Shown one piece after another: positions 1 through 8,459 of a stretch of DNA of 49,477 bases. The first letter of the stretch is position 1. Every line of letters begins with the position of its first letter. The DNA lies in NCBI GenBank assembly GCA_001304105.1, contig LJUR01000015.1:1-49477 (forward strand), written 5' to 3'. The notes below the pieces were generated by a model. That model saw only the letters and a list, made by a program, of their open reading frames with translations, had not been told where the DNA came from and made no database searches. The stretch is from Deltaproteobacteria bacterium SM23_61 (GTDB taxonomy: Bacteria > Desulfobacterota > SM23-61). The position numbers and the translations under genes are program-made.

Positions 1-192
1 CTAGACGAGTGAATGGACGAGGGCCAGCTTTCATGGGGTCTCCCCGGAAGATTGCGGTTGCCGCTTGGGGCCATTTGACGTATAAAGGAAGCACTCCTAA
101 TCCGCAAGGCCATCCCGTCGCGGTCTGGAAGGACCCGGTCAGGAAGCGGGTGAAAATAGAGAGAAAGGAGCCCTCCGGTCGCTGTTTTTCCC

Positions 193-1704
193 ATGATGTG
201 CGCCCAACCCGATAAAAGCTCGGATCTCCTGTATCGCCGAGGGTTCTATGTCCTTTTGGCCGCCGCTACGCTGTTCCGCCTCTTCTACATTCAATGGGTG
301 GAGCTGGCGCCGGACGAAGCCTATTACTGGACCTGGTCCCGCCACCTCCAGTGGGGGTACTACGACCACCCGCCCATGGTGGCTTTCCTGATCCTGGTCT
401 TTACGACTCTATTCGGGCAGGGGGAGTTCGGGGTCCGCGTGGGTTGGGTCCTCTTGACGGCGCTTCTCTCCTGCGTTCTGTACTTTACGGGAAGGGTGAT
501 GTTCCGCAGCGAGCGGACGGGCTTCTATGCCGCCTTGCTGCTGAACTTCAGCCTCCTCGCCTCTGCCGGAGCGATCATCGTTACTCCGGACGGGCCGCAG
601 GGATTGTTTTGGGCACTGTCCATCCTCTGCATATACCTGGCGGTGTCCGGGAATGGAAACGCTTGGTGGTACGGAACCGGAATCGCTCTAGGCCTGGGGC
701 TTCTCAGTAAGTACACCATGATTCTCCTGGCCCCGTGCGTCTTTTTCTTTTTGCTTTCTTACCCGGAGGGAAGGAATTGGCTCCGGCGAAAGGAGCCCTA
801 CCTGGCGTTTGTTCTGGGCCTAGCGATCTTCTCTCCGGTGATCCTCTGGAATGCCCAGCATGACTGGTTGTCATTTCGTTTTCAGCTTTTCCATGGACTG
901 GGGGTGAAAAAGGAAGTCGGCCTCAGGTACTTCGGGGATTACTGGGCCGGGCAGGCGGGACTGGTTTCCCCGCTCATGTTCATGGGGATTCTCTGGGCCA
1001 TGGGAAAGAGCGCATGGCTCGGGTTCCGCCTGAAAAAAGATATTTTCCTACTCCTTTTCTGGACTTCAGCCCCGATTCTTCTATTTTTCGCTTACACCAG
1101 CCTGCGGAGCAAGGTGGAAGCCAACTGGCCGGCCCTGGCCTACTTTTCAGCTTTGGCGGCCATGGCCGGATTGGCCTTGGAAGAATGGGGGAGATGGGGA
1201 AGGGGGAAGAGAATCTTTGCCTGGGCGGCGGTTCTGATCGGGTTGTTATTCACGGTTTTGGCCCATGTGCAGCCGATCCAGGCGGTCATCCCCATCCAGG
1301 CACATCGGGACCCGACCAGCCAGCTCCATGGATGGCGGGCGCTGGGAGATCGACTCAAGGAGACTGCCGGATCCCTGGACCCGGCCAGGGGAATCTTTCT
1401 CCTGACCCCGCGGCATCAGCTGGTGGGCGAGGGGATGTTCTACACCCGGGGGAAAATCCCCGCGTACCAATGGGACGCGCCCAACCGGATCAACCATCTT
1501 TCGCCGCTCAACTCTCCCCCCGCAGGGAGCCAGGGCATCTTCTTTACCGAGGGGGGAAACGAACTGCCCCGGGGGCTGGAGCCGCTCTTTGAGTCCTGCG
1601 AGAAACTGGAGCCTTTTGTGGTCCGGAGGAATTCGTCGGTCGTGCGTACCCATCCCCTCTGGAAATGCATCGGGTTCAAGGGGCTGGACAGCAAAACTTA
1701 TTAA
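193..1704 (+). CDS. GT39/ArnT-like membrane glycosyltransferase
   Basis: Integral membrane glycosyltransferase of the GT39/GT83 (PMT/ArnT-like) type, which moves a sugar from a polyprenyl-phosphate donor onto a lipid or protein acceptor on the outer face of the membrane. The protein has 503 residues with many hydrophobic segments. After the first membrane segment comes the family hallmark APDEAYYWTW (about residues 39-48), with the acidic pair D41-E42 expected at the catalytic site, followed by WGYYDHPPM. The soluble C-terminal part lies after about residue 360. The start is not certain: a good AAAGGAG lies at 164-170, too far upstream for the ATG at 193, but a stop at 157-159 closes the frame above it. 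Acceptor unknown. The stop codon lies inside the left arm of an intergenic repeat. Confidence 0.85.
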   Translation: MMCAQPDKSSDLLYRRGFYVLLAAATLFRLFYIQWVELAPDEAYYWTWSRHLQWGYYDHPPMVAFLILVFTTLFGQGEFGVRVGWVLLTALLSCVLYFTGRVMFRSERTGFYAALLLNFSLLASAGAIIVTPDGPQGLFWALSILCIYLAVSGNGNAWWYGTGIALGLGLLSKYTMILLAPCVFFFLLSYPEGRNWLRRKEPYLAFVLGLAIFSPVILWNAQHDWLSFRFQLFHGLGVKKEVGLRYFGDYWAGQAGLVSPLMFMGILWAMGKSAWLGFRLKKDIFLLLFWTSAPILLFFAYTSLRSKVEANWPALAYFSALAAMAGLALEEWGRWGRGKRIFAWAAVLIGLLFTVLAHVQPIQAVIPIQAHRDPTSQLHGWRALGDRLKETAGSLDPARGIFLLTPRHQLVGEGMFYTRGKIPAYQWDAPNRINHLSPLNSPPAGSQGIFFTEGGNELPRGLEPLFESCEKLEPFVVRRNSSVVRTHPLWKCIGFKGLDSKTY

Positions 1705-1848
1705 CCGCAGAGCCCACAGAGAACGCAGAGGCAACAATTTGATAGGACAAAACAAATACAAAATATGTGTATTTGCGATTCAAGTGTTTTGGTCTTTTAT
1801 TAGCAAAGATTTCCTTCCGCGTGCTCTGCGCTCTCTGTGGTTAAAGGT
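1702..1848. repeat. Inverted arms of the CGCAGAG word repeat
   Basis: The left arm (1702-1732) is built from CCGCAGAG/CACAGAG/CGCAGAG words. The right arm (about 1820-1848) is its reverse complement, ending CTCTGTGGTTAAA. The right arm runs right up to the ATG of the next gene, which argues that the upstream GTG at 1837 is repeat sequence and not a start codon. The same family recurs at 12264, 14100, 14230, 19314 and 19540. Confidence 0.75.
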
Positions 1849-3150
1849 ATGAAAAAATCTTTTTCCGTTGAAATCGAAAAGATGGTCTACGGCGGGAAGG
1901 GGATGGGCCGCGTTGGGGGGAAAGTGGTTTTCGTCCCTTTCACCGCCCCGGGGGAGCGAGTCGAAGCCGAAGTCGTTCGGGAAAAAAAGGACTATGCCGA
2001 GGGAATTCTAAAAAGGATTGTATCTCCCTCACCGCAGAGGGTGAGGCCCTTTTGTAGCTTGTACGGTGATTGCGGCGGCTGTCAGTACCAGCACTTTTCC
2101 TACAAGGATCAGCTGAAACTGAAAGAGGAAGCGCTGCGTGAGACGCTGCAGCGGTTGACCCGGAAGGGCAGTTTTGAAATATTTCCCATCATTGCCTCTC
2201 CTGCAGATCGAGAATACCGAATCCGTGCCCAATTCAAGATGGGGATAAAGGAAGGAAAGAAAACTCTGGGTTTTTATGCTTGGAGAACTCACCGGGTGGT
2301 GGAAACGGAAGAATGCCCCCTTTTGCACCCTCTGGCAAACCGAATTCTCCACGGCCTTGGGCAATGGCTGGAGCAAGAAAAGGAAGTTTCGGTGAAAGAG
2401 ATTGACCTCAAAGTCAGCCCCGAAGAGGGAGGGGCGGTCGTGAACCTGCGGGGCAAGGATCCCCGGGGTGAAGGCAAGGGGCAAGAATTGATAGAGAGGG
2501 TCATCGGAATAAAGGGAGTGGTCAGCGGGGAGGAGAAGCGATCCTCCTGCGGCGATTTGAACATTTTTCATGAAGGCCCGGAAATTGCGGGGAGGAAGAT
2601 TCGTTTTCAAACTAGGGGTGAGTCTTTCGTCCAGGTGAATCCCGGACAAAACCATAACCTGATTCGAAAAGTGGTAGAGTGGGCCAGTCTTGGAGGAGAG
2701 GAGAAGGTCGTCGATCTTTTCTGCGGATCGGGAAATCTGACCCTGCCCCTGGCTCTGGGGGCGAAGAAAGCTTGGGGAATCGACCTGGATGGACAGGCCA
2801 TTGAATCAGCCCGGGAGAATGCCCGGGTGAATGGGATTGGTCAATGCGCTTTTTGGGCTGGAACCGCGGAGGAAGGGATCGGACGGGTCCGGGAAGAAGC
2901 CCCGTCGGTGGATTTGGCCGTGCTGGACCCGCCGCGCGCCGGAGCCCACGGAATCCTTGAGCCTCTCGTCTCGCTGCAACCCCGGAAGATTCTGTATGTC
3001 TCCTGTGAGCCTCCCACGTTGGCCAGAGACCTGGCCCGGCTGGTCTCCCTGGGGTATAATATCAAACGGCTTCAGCCGCTGGATATGTTCCCGCAGACGT
3101 ACCATATCGAAGCAATTGCCGAGCTAGAAAAAGAAGCTCATAGCTCGTAG
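1849..3150 (+). CDS. rlmD: 23S rRNA (uracil-5-)-methyltransferase, RlmD/RumA family
   Basis: SAM-dependent methyltransferase making 5-methyluridine in rRNA (or tRNA; RlmCD, RlmD and TrmA relatives cannot be told apart by eye). A TRAM domain occupies about residues 1-58. Cys 69, 75 and 78 (CSLYGDCGGCQYQ), plus a later Cys in TEECP, are the expected ligands of a [4Fe-4S] cluster. The SAM motif is DLFCGSGNLTLPLA. The catalytic end contains LDPPRAG and the nucleophile loop YVSCEPPTLARD. The frame is open from a GTG at 1837, but that codon is part of an intergenic repeat, so ATG 1849 is preferred (433 residues). It stands alone between repeats. Confidence 0.9.
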   Translation: MKKSFSVEIEKMVYGGKGMGRVGGKVVFVPFTAPGERVEAEVVREKKDYAEGILKRIVSPSPQRVRPFCSLYGDCGGCQYQHFSYKDQLKLKEEALRETLQRLTRKGSFEIFPIIASPADREYRIRAQFKMGIKEGKKTLGFYAWRTHRVVETEECPLLHPLANRILHGLGQWLEQEKEVSVKEIDLKVSPEEGGAVVNLRGKDPRGEGKGQELIERVIGIKGVVSGEEKRSSCGDLNIFHEGPEIAGRKIRFQTRGESFVQVNPGQNHNLIRKVVEWASLGGEEKVVDLFCGSGNLTLPLALGAKKAWGIDLDGQAIESARENARVNGIGQCAFWAGTAEEGIGRVREEAPSVDLAVLDPPRAGAHGILEPLVSLQPRKILYVSCEPPTLARDLARLVSLGYNIKRLQPLDMFPQTYHIEAIAELEKEAHSS

Positions 3151-3242
3151 CTCATAGGTCGTAGGAAGGAGCTCATAGCTCATAGAAAATCTAATAATTA
3201 TCAGCTTTGGGCTATCAGCTATGAGCTATCAGCTCATGAAGC
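3130..3242. repeat. CATAGCTC/GTAGCTC word repeat with inverted arm
   Basis: Tandem variants of CATAGCTC and GTAGCTC (3136-3186) are followed by the opposite words CAGCTATGAGC (about 3210-3238), so the spacer can fold into a long imperfect hairpin. The left part overlaps the last codons of the methyltransferase gene. A second member lies at 41630-41770. Confidence 0.65.
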
Positions 3243-3256
3243 GTTGAGGAGAGGAT

Positions 3257-4234
3257 ATGAATATCCTGGTTACCGGCGGTGCGGGTTTCATAGGATCCCA
3301 CCTGGTGGAGCGGCTTCTGGGAGGAGGGAATCGGGTTGTCTGCCTGGATAATTTTGACGATTTCTATGACCCTGCCCTGAAACGCCGGAATCTGGCTCGA
3401 TCGCTCCAGGACCCCTCGTTCAAATTGGTGGAAGGAGACCTGCGCGACGAAGGGGGCCTCAGAAAAATTTTAGCTGGCGAAAAGATCGATGCAGTTGCTC
3501 ACCTGGCGGCCCGGGCCGGAGTCCGTCCCTCGATCCAGAAGCCGGCTCTCTATGCCGACGTAAATATCCGGGGAACCATCTGCCTTCTGGAAGCCTGCCG
3601 GGAAAACGGCGTCCGGCGTTTTCTCTTTGCCTCTTCCTCCTCCGTGTATGGGAACAGCTCTCAAGTTCCTTTTTCCGAGGACGACCCGGTGAACCACCCC
3701 ATCTCCCCTTACGCCGCGACCAAAAAGGCAGGAGAACTCCTCTGCCACACCTACCATCACCTCTACGGGATGGATATCGCCTGCCTCCGATATTTCACCG
3801 TATACGGTCCCCGGCAGCGGCCGGAGATGGCCATCCACCATTTTACCCGCTCGATCCACGAAGGAAGGAAGATCTCTGTTTTCGGCGATGGAAGTTCGCG
3901 GCGGGACTACACGTATATCGATGACGCCGTGGATGGAACGGTAGCAACCCTCTTCAGCGAACATGGGTTCCAGATCTACAATATCGGGGAATCGCAGACC
4001 ATCTCCCTTGGCGAATTGATCCAGGCGATTGAAGATCAGGTGGGAAAGAAGGCGATCCTCGAACATCTTCCGGAACAGCCCGGAGACGTCCGCCAAACCT
4101 TCGCCGACATCCGCAAAGCCAAAGAGCAGCTCGGCTACAATCCTCAGACCAAGATCCGGGAAGGCCTGGCCCGCTTTGTCCAGTGGTACCTTCAGGAAAA
4201 GGAAAATTCATTGGACACAGATGAACACAGATGA
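3257..4234 (+). CDS. NAD-dependent sugar-nucleotide epimerase (extended SDR)
   Basis: Extended short-chain dehydrogenase/reductase of the UDP-glucose 4-epimerase/UDP-glucuronate 4-epimerase group, supplying sugars for cell-surface polysaccharide. The Rossmann motif GGAGFIG is at residues 7-13. The catalytic Ser lies in the SSSSVYG segment and the YxxxK pair in SPYAATKKAGE, followed by the usual YFTVYGPRQRPEMA and GDGSSRRDYTYIDD segments. The length of 325 residues is normal. The start is well placed: GAGGAGAGG lies just upstream of ATG 3257. Substrate preference cannot be read from the sequence. The last codons run into the ACACAGATGAACAC repeat, so the extreme C terminus (TDEHR) is repeat-encoded. 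Confidence 0.88.
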   Translation: MNILVTGGAGFIGSHLVERLLGGGNRVVCLDNFDDFYDPALKRRNLARSLQDPSFKLVEGDLRDEGGLRKILAGEKIDAVAHLAARAGVRPSIQKPALYADVNIRGTICLLEACRENGVRRFLFASSSSVYGNSSQVPFSEDDPVNHPISPYAATKKAGELLCHTYHHLYGMDIACLRYFTVYGPRQRPEMAIHHFTRSIHEGRKISVFGDGSSRRDYTYIDDAVDGTVATLFSEHGFQIYNIGESQTISLGELIQAIEDQVGKKAILEHLPEQPGDVRQTFADIRKAKEQLGYNPQTKIREGLARFVQWYLQEKENSLDTDEHR

Positions 4235-4466
4235 ACACAGATATCCTGTTCGCAAAAGACTCAAAGACCAAAGACTGAATGGGACGCGGATGAACACGGA
4301 TACACGCGGATTTAGATTCATGAAAAAAGCCTAACCAGATTTTACGATCTTACAACCTGAATATGTCTGTGTCTGTGTTTATCTGTGTTCATCTGTGTCC
4401 CATAAAATTTCTTGTTTTTTTGAGTTCCTGCGTTCATCCGCGTGAATCTGTGTACCCATAGGATAA
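4210..4466. repeat. ACACAGATGAAC repeat element with inverted arms
   Basis: The left arm (about 4212-4245 and 4280-4312) consists of GGACACAGATGAACACAG and GCGGATGAACACGG words. The right arm (about 4365-4457) is the reverse complement (ATCTGTGTTCATCTGTGTCC). A shared inner word AAAGACTGAATGGGAC is at about 4267-4283. The right side continues as CCCATAAAATTTCTTG, which matches the site into which MITE copy C inserted at 16219, so this member shows the empty form of that site. Relatives lie at 16008, 17457, 35375 and 36178. Confidence 0.75.
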
Positions 4467-4470
4467 GATA

Positions 4471-5841
4471 ATGGAAAGACCCTGGCTGAAATTTTACGAT
4501 TCCCATGTGCCCAAAACCCTACCATACCCCCCCATCCTTCTGCCCCAGGTTCTGGACAATGCGGCGGATCAGTTCCCCGAACGGGTGGGGGTCTTCTTTT
4601 TCGGGGGAAAGGTCAGGTACCGGGCGCTCAGCGGCTATGCCAACCAGTTTGCCCGCTCCCTGGGAGAAATCGGCCTGAAAAGAGGGGGACGGCTGGGCCT
4701 TCTTATGCCCAACATGCCCCAGACCATCATCAGCGCCTACGGGGCGATGAAAGCGGGAGTGCTGGTCTTTCCCTTTGATCCCCTTCTGGAAGAGGAGGAA
4801 TTGCGGCGACAGATCAACGAGTCCGGGGTCGAAACGGTGGTGGTCCTCGATCTGCTTCTCCGGCGCATCGATCCCCTTTTCGCCCAGACGCGGCTGAAGA
4901 ATTTCATCATCGCCGGAGTGAAAGATTTTCTCCCCTTTCCGCGCAACGTTTTTTTTTCTCTTGCCGCCCGGGGCCGGGGGATTCAAGTGAAGTTGGCCCA
5001 GAAGCCCAATATCTACCCCTTACGAGAATTCCTTCAAAAAGGGGGAGCGGACCGGCCGATTCTCGGGGGAGATTCCTTGCGGCCGGATGATGTTGCCGTG
5101 GTCCAATATACGAGCGGCAAGTCCGGTTGCCCCAAGGGCGTGCTCCTGACCCACAAGAACCTGGTGGCCAATATCCTCCAGGTTTCCTCGTGGTTTAACA
5201 GCCTGAAAAGGGGAGAAGAACTCTTCTTTTCCATCCTTCCCTTTCACCAGGCGCTGGGAATGACCCTGGGGGTCAACCTACCCATTTACCTGGGCGCAGG
5301 CAGCATTCACCAACCCCGTTTTGACCCGATCCAGTTTTTAAACAGCGTGAAGGCCCAGCAGCCCACAGCCTTTCCGGCTCAGCCCAACATGATCGAATCT
5401 CTGGTGTGGAATCCGACGCTGGCCAAATACAAAATCTCCTCGATCCACACCTGCTGGTCCATCGGGCCTTCCCTGTCCCAGGAAATCCTGGAACATTATG
5501 AAAAAAAAACCGGCCGCAGAGTCAACGAAGGATACGGTCTGGCCGAAGCGGCTCCCCTGACTCACCTGAACCCATTCCTGGGGAGTCGAAGGCCCAAGTC
5601 CATGGGCATTCCCCTGCCGGACACAGATGCCCGGATTGTCGATCCCGGGGACGGGGAGACGGAATTGCCCGCCGGGAAAACCGGGGAACTTCTCATCCGG
5701 GGGCCTCAAGTCATGAAGGGATACTGGAACCGGCCCGGGGACACGGAGCGGGCCCTGCGGGGAGGATGGCTCCACACCGGGGACCTGGCATGGATGGATG
5801 AAGACGGGTTTTTCTATTACGTGGATAAAATGAAGAAGTGA
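4471..5841 (+). CDS. AMP-forming acyl-CoA ligase, truncated at the hinge
   Basis: ANL-superfamily acyl-CoA synthetase that would activate a carboxylic acid with ATP and CoA. The large N-terminal domain is complete: P-loop YTSGKSGCPKGVLLTHKN (the usual TSGTTG is TSGKSG here), NEGYGLAEAAP for acyl-adenylate binding, and LHTGDLAWMDEDGFFYYVD. Translation stops after VDKMKK, exactly at the hinge where full-length members such as the ligase at 17729 continue with DRKKDIIISGGEN and about 100 more residues including the catalytic Lys. Only 456 residues remain, and the word repeat starts right after the stop codon. The protein lacks the small domain needed for the thioesterification step, so it is probably inactive or needs a partner. 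Confidence 0.8.
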   Translation: MERPWLKFYDSHVPKTLPYPPILLPQVLDNAADQFPERVGVFFFGGKVRYRALSGYANQFARSLGEIGLKRGGRLGLLMPNMPQTIISAYGAMKAGVLVFPFDPLLEEEELRRQINESGVETVVVLDLLLRRIDPLFAQTRLKNFIIAGVKDFLPFPRNVFFSLAARGRGIQVKLAQKPNIYPLREFLQKGGADRPILGGDSLRPDDVAVVQYTSGKSGCPKGVLLTHKNLVANILQVSSWFNSLKRGEELFFSILPFHQALGMTLGVNLPIYLGAGSIHQPRFDPIQFLNSVKAQQPTAFPAQPNMIESLVWNPTLAKYKISSIHTCWSIGPSLSQEILEHYEKKTGRRVNEGYGLAEAAPLTHLNPFLGSRRPKSMGIPLPDTDARIVDPGDGETELPAGKTGELLIRGPQVMKGYWNRPGDTERALRGGWLHTGDLAWMDEDGFFYYVDKMKK

Positions 5842-5940
5842 CAGGAATCAGGATTCAGGGATCAGGAATCAGGAGCCAGGATTCAGGATTCAGGTAGAGC
5901 CCTGGAACCTAAAGCCTGAGACCTGAATCCTGATTCCTTC
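5842..5940. repeat. CAGGAATCAGGATT word repeat with inverted arm
   Basis: Tandem variants of CAGGAATCAGGATTCAGG (5842-5894) face the reverse complement CCTGAATCCTGATTCC (about 5921-5938). The array begins one base after the stop codon of the truncated ligase, so the missing 3' end of that gene appears to have been replaced by this repeat. Confidence 0.7.
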
Positions 5941-6009
5941 TTTTATCTTGACATTCCCCCATCCGGCAACGAAAAATAGATGAGGAATCCAGTGGGGGTA
6001 AGGAAATCC

Positions 6010-6276
6010 ATGAAAGTCCAGTTCTTCAAGCCCTTCGATGAACTTTCCGGCCGGGAGGAGATGGATCTGAACTTGAAGGAACCCAGGAAAGTCAAAGAAG
6101 TCCTGGGGATGATCGAAAAGGAAGTTCCCTCCTTCCAGCAGTTTCTCCGGAAAGACAAGGACGAGGTCTTGAATTTCTTCGTAGTCCTGGTCCGAGGAGG
6201 GGAAATCCTGAAATTAAACGATACCGTCCAGAACGGGGATACGGTGAAAGTCCTCCCCCCGATCAGCGGAGGATGA
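6010..6276 (+). CDS. MoaD/ThiS-like sulfur-carrier protein
   Basis: Small beta-grasp protein (88 residues from ATG 6010) ending in the diagnostic di-glycine, PPISGG, which is adenylated and thiocarboxylated in MoaD/ThiS proteins. It lies directly upstream of an aldehyde:ferredoxin oxidoreductase gene, a common arrangement, so a role in tungstopterin or molybdopterin sulfur transfer is likely (inference from context). An in-frame ATG at 5980 would add 10 residues without beta-grasp character. The 6010 start has TAAGGA just upstream and gives the normal family length. The frame is intact although both neighbours are damaged. Confidence 0.8.
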   Translation: MKVQFFKPFDELSGREEMDLNLKEPRKVKEVLGMIEKEVPSFQQFLRKDKDEVLNFFVVLVRGGEILKLNDTVQNGDTVKVLPPISGG

Positions 6277-6433
6277 GAAAGACAGCAGTCAGCGATCAGC
6301 TTTCGGCCGTCAGCCTTTTGCTTTAGCTGATAGCTGTTTCCATGGATTTTCCAAAAGGCAAACGGGGGAACCCAATTCAAGAGAATTTCGAAAAGACGAA
6401 GAAAAATAATCATTCCAAAGGAGGCTGGGGAAG

Positions 6434-8166
6434 ATGAAAGGGTACATGGGAAAAATTCTGCGCATCGATCTCACCAAGGGTAGGGTGGAACCAGAAAAAC
6501 TGGATGAGAATCTGGCCAGAAAGTTCATCGGCGGAAGCGGGCTGGGCACCAAAATTCTGTCTGACGAAACCGGGGCGGAAACGGACCCGATGGGACCGGA
6601 AAACCGGCTGATCTTCATGACCTGATCACCTCGGGCCGGCACCACATGGTCACCAAGTCCCCCCTCACGGGCGCCTACACCGAGTCGGACACCGGAGGAA
6701 CCTGGGGCCCCTCCCTGAAGAGAGCCGGGTTCGACGGGATTGTGGTCACGGGGAAAGCCGCCAAACCGGTTTACCTGTGGGTGGGCGATGGAAAAGCGGA
6801 AATCCGCGACGCCTCGAAGTTTTGGGGCATGGATACCTATGTTTTGGAAGAAGCCATCCGCAAGGAGACCCACCAGGAAGCCGTGGTGGCATCCATAGGC
6901 CCGGCCGGGGAAAAAGGCGTGCGGTATGCCAGCATCATGAATGACGGCAAAGAGGCCCGGGCCGCCGGAAGGGGAGGAACGGGAGCGGTGATGGGATCGA
7001 AGAACTTGAAGGCCGTTGCCGTTTACGGAAAAATGCAGGTGGAGATCGCGGACCCCGAAGGCTTGAGAGCCTCCCTCAAAGATGGGGAGCCTTCCCCTCC
7101 AGAACTGGAAGTACCAGGGACGGTGGGAACAGGGGGCGGCCAAGATTTCCGGCCCGGCCATGACCGAGAAAATTCTCACCGGCAACTACTTCTGCGAGAG
7201 ATGCGTGATCGGGTGTGGCCGGAAAGTGAAAGTGGACAAGGGCCCTTTCGCTCCCGTCGAAGGAGCCGGGCCGGAGTATGAAACCTTGGCCATGCTGGGC
7301 AGCCTCTGCCTGGTGGACGACATCGAGGCCATCGCCAAGGCCAACGAAATCTGCAACCGCTATGGGATGGACACCCATGGAGGCCTACGAGAAGGGAATC
7401 CTCACCAAGAAGGATACGGGAGAGCTGGAACTCCTCTGGGGCCGCGGGGACGTGATGGTCAAGATGGTCGAAAAAATCGCCAAGCGGGAAGGGCTGGGCC
7501 AGCTTCTAGGAGAGGGCGTACGGATTGCCGCCGAGAAACTGGGCAAGAACTCGACAGAGTTCTCTATCCACGTGAAGGGGCAGGAAATGCCCGCTCACGA
7601 TCCCCGGTGCTTCAACGCCGGAGCGGTGGGCTACGCCACCATCAACCGGGGGGCCTGTCATTTGGGCTTCAGCCATGTCTTTGAGCGTGTGTTGAGCATG
7701 CCCGAAATCGGGATCGATCATGTTGAGCATGCCCGAAATCGGGATCGATCAACCTCTGCCGAGGCTGGAGGTGAAAGGGAAAGGAGAAGCGGCGGCCAAG
7801 ACGCAGAACATCATGGGTCTCTTCGATTCCCTCAAGCTCTGCAAGTTCGCCATGTTCGGCGGCCTCAAGATGACCCCCATCCTGGCTTGGTACAACATGG
7901 TGACGGGCAACTCCATGACCATGGAAGAGTTCCTGAAGACCGGGGAGAGGATCTTCAATCTGAAGCGGATGTACAACGTCCGCTGCGGGATCAGCCGCAA
8001 GGACGACACCCTGCCGGCCCGTTTCCTCACCCTCAAACATGAAGGCGAAGGGCTGAATCCCAATCTCCCGCCGCTGGGGGAACTGCTGTATGACTACTAC
8101 AAATTCCGGGGGTGGAACGAGGAAGGAATCCCCACCCCGGAGAAACTGAAGGAACTGGGACTGTAA
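6434..8166 (+). pseudogene. Aldehyde:ferredoxin oxidoreductase (AOR family), frame broken four times
   Basis: Tungstopterin enzyme family that interconverts aldehydes and acids using ferredoxin. Recognisable pieces, in order: MGKILRIDLTKGRVEPEKL (6434-6625), HHMVTKSPLTGAYTES to KNLKAVAVYGK (about 6628-7075), LPLQNWKYQGRW to NEICNRYGMDT (7082-7372), MEAYEKGILTKKDTGEL to FERVLSMPEIGID (7377-7720) and the C-terminal part to 8166. The cluster motif CERCVIGC and a late Cys (LKLCKF) are present. The frame changes at about 6625, 7080, 7375 and 7720. The first three look like short internal deletions; for example the GPLTGT stretch is missing after IFMT. The fourth is a 31-bp tandem duplication. The full span equals about 577 codons against roughly 600-640 usual. 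AAGGAGGCTGGGGAAG precedes the ATG. Not functional as read, unless the lesions are assembly errors. Confidence 0.85.
7690..7751. repeat. 31-bp perfect tandem duplication inside the AOR gene
   Basis: Positions 7690-7720 and 7721-7751 are identical 31-bp units beginning TGTTGAGCATGCCC and ending GGGATCGATCA. Because 31 is not a multiple of three, the second copy shifts the frame. Removing either copy joins FERVLSMPEIGID to QPLPRLEVKGKG in a single frame. Confidence 0.95.
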
Positions 8167-8167
8167 A

Positions 8168-8408
8168 TCAATTGCGGATTGCGGATCTCGGATTGCGGAT
8201 TGCGAATTGGTGAATTCGGGAAGAAGTTGGTCTCTTTATTGCGATGCAATCCGTCAGCCGCATATCTTGATGGCTCTGAATCCCGGAAGAAGGCGGGCTT
8301 TTTTATGAGGCCCGCCTTTTTTTATGAGTTTTCAGTAGATCTATTCAGCAAGCCTCATTCTGGCGGGTTATTCAATCCGCAATCCGAGATCCGCAATCCG
8401 CAATCGGT
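8168..8408. repeat. GCGGATTGCGGATC word repeat arms around a terminator
   Basis: The left arm, about 8170-8212, has GCGGATTGCGGATCTCGGA words. The right arm, about 8370-8406, is the reverse complement (CCGCAATCCGAGATCCGC). The pair encloses the terminator at 8291-8323. Related arms appear at 36395-36430 and 42847-42970. Confidence 0.7.
8291..8323 (+). terminator. Rho-independent terminator after the AOR gene
   Basis: AGGCGGGC (8291-8298) pairs with GCCCGCCT (8310-8317) around an 11-nt loop and is followed by a run of T to 8323. It lies 125 bp after the AOR stop codon and would end transcription of the MoaD-AOR unit. Confidence 0.8.
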
Positions 8409-8459
8409 TGATCTATTCGATTGAGAAAATCCAACAGGTTGGATAAAATAAGATACGAA

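Noticed and set aside
1..192. Short ORFs at the left edge
   Set aside because: No coding character, ribosome-binding site or family match; nothing else is recognisable in this stretch.
4210..4466. Regular ACACAGATGAACAC units resembling a CRISPR array
   Set aside because: Units are short, uneven and contiguous, with no unique spacers, and the opposite arm is the reverse complement. No cas genes are nearby.
5836..5945. TGA at the end of the truncated acyl-CoA ligase as another selenocysteine codon
   Set aside because: The sequence after it is the CAGGAATCAGG repeat and shows no continuation of the ligase C-terminal domain in any frame.
6600..6650. TGA after IFMT in the AOR gene as a recoded codon
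   Set aside because: The downstream coding sequence lies in a different frame and a conserved GPLTGT-type stretch is missing, so this is a deletion and not recoding.
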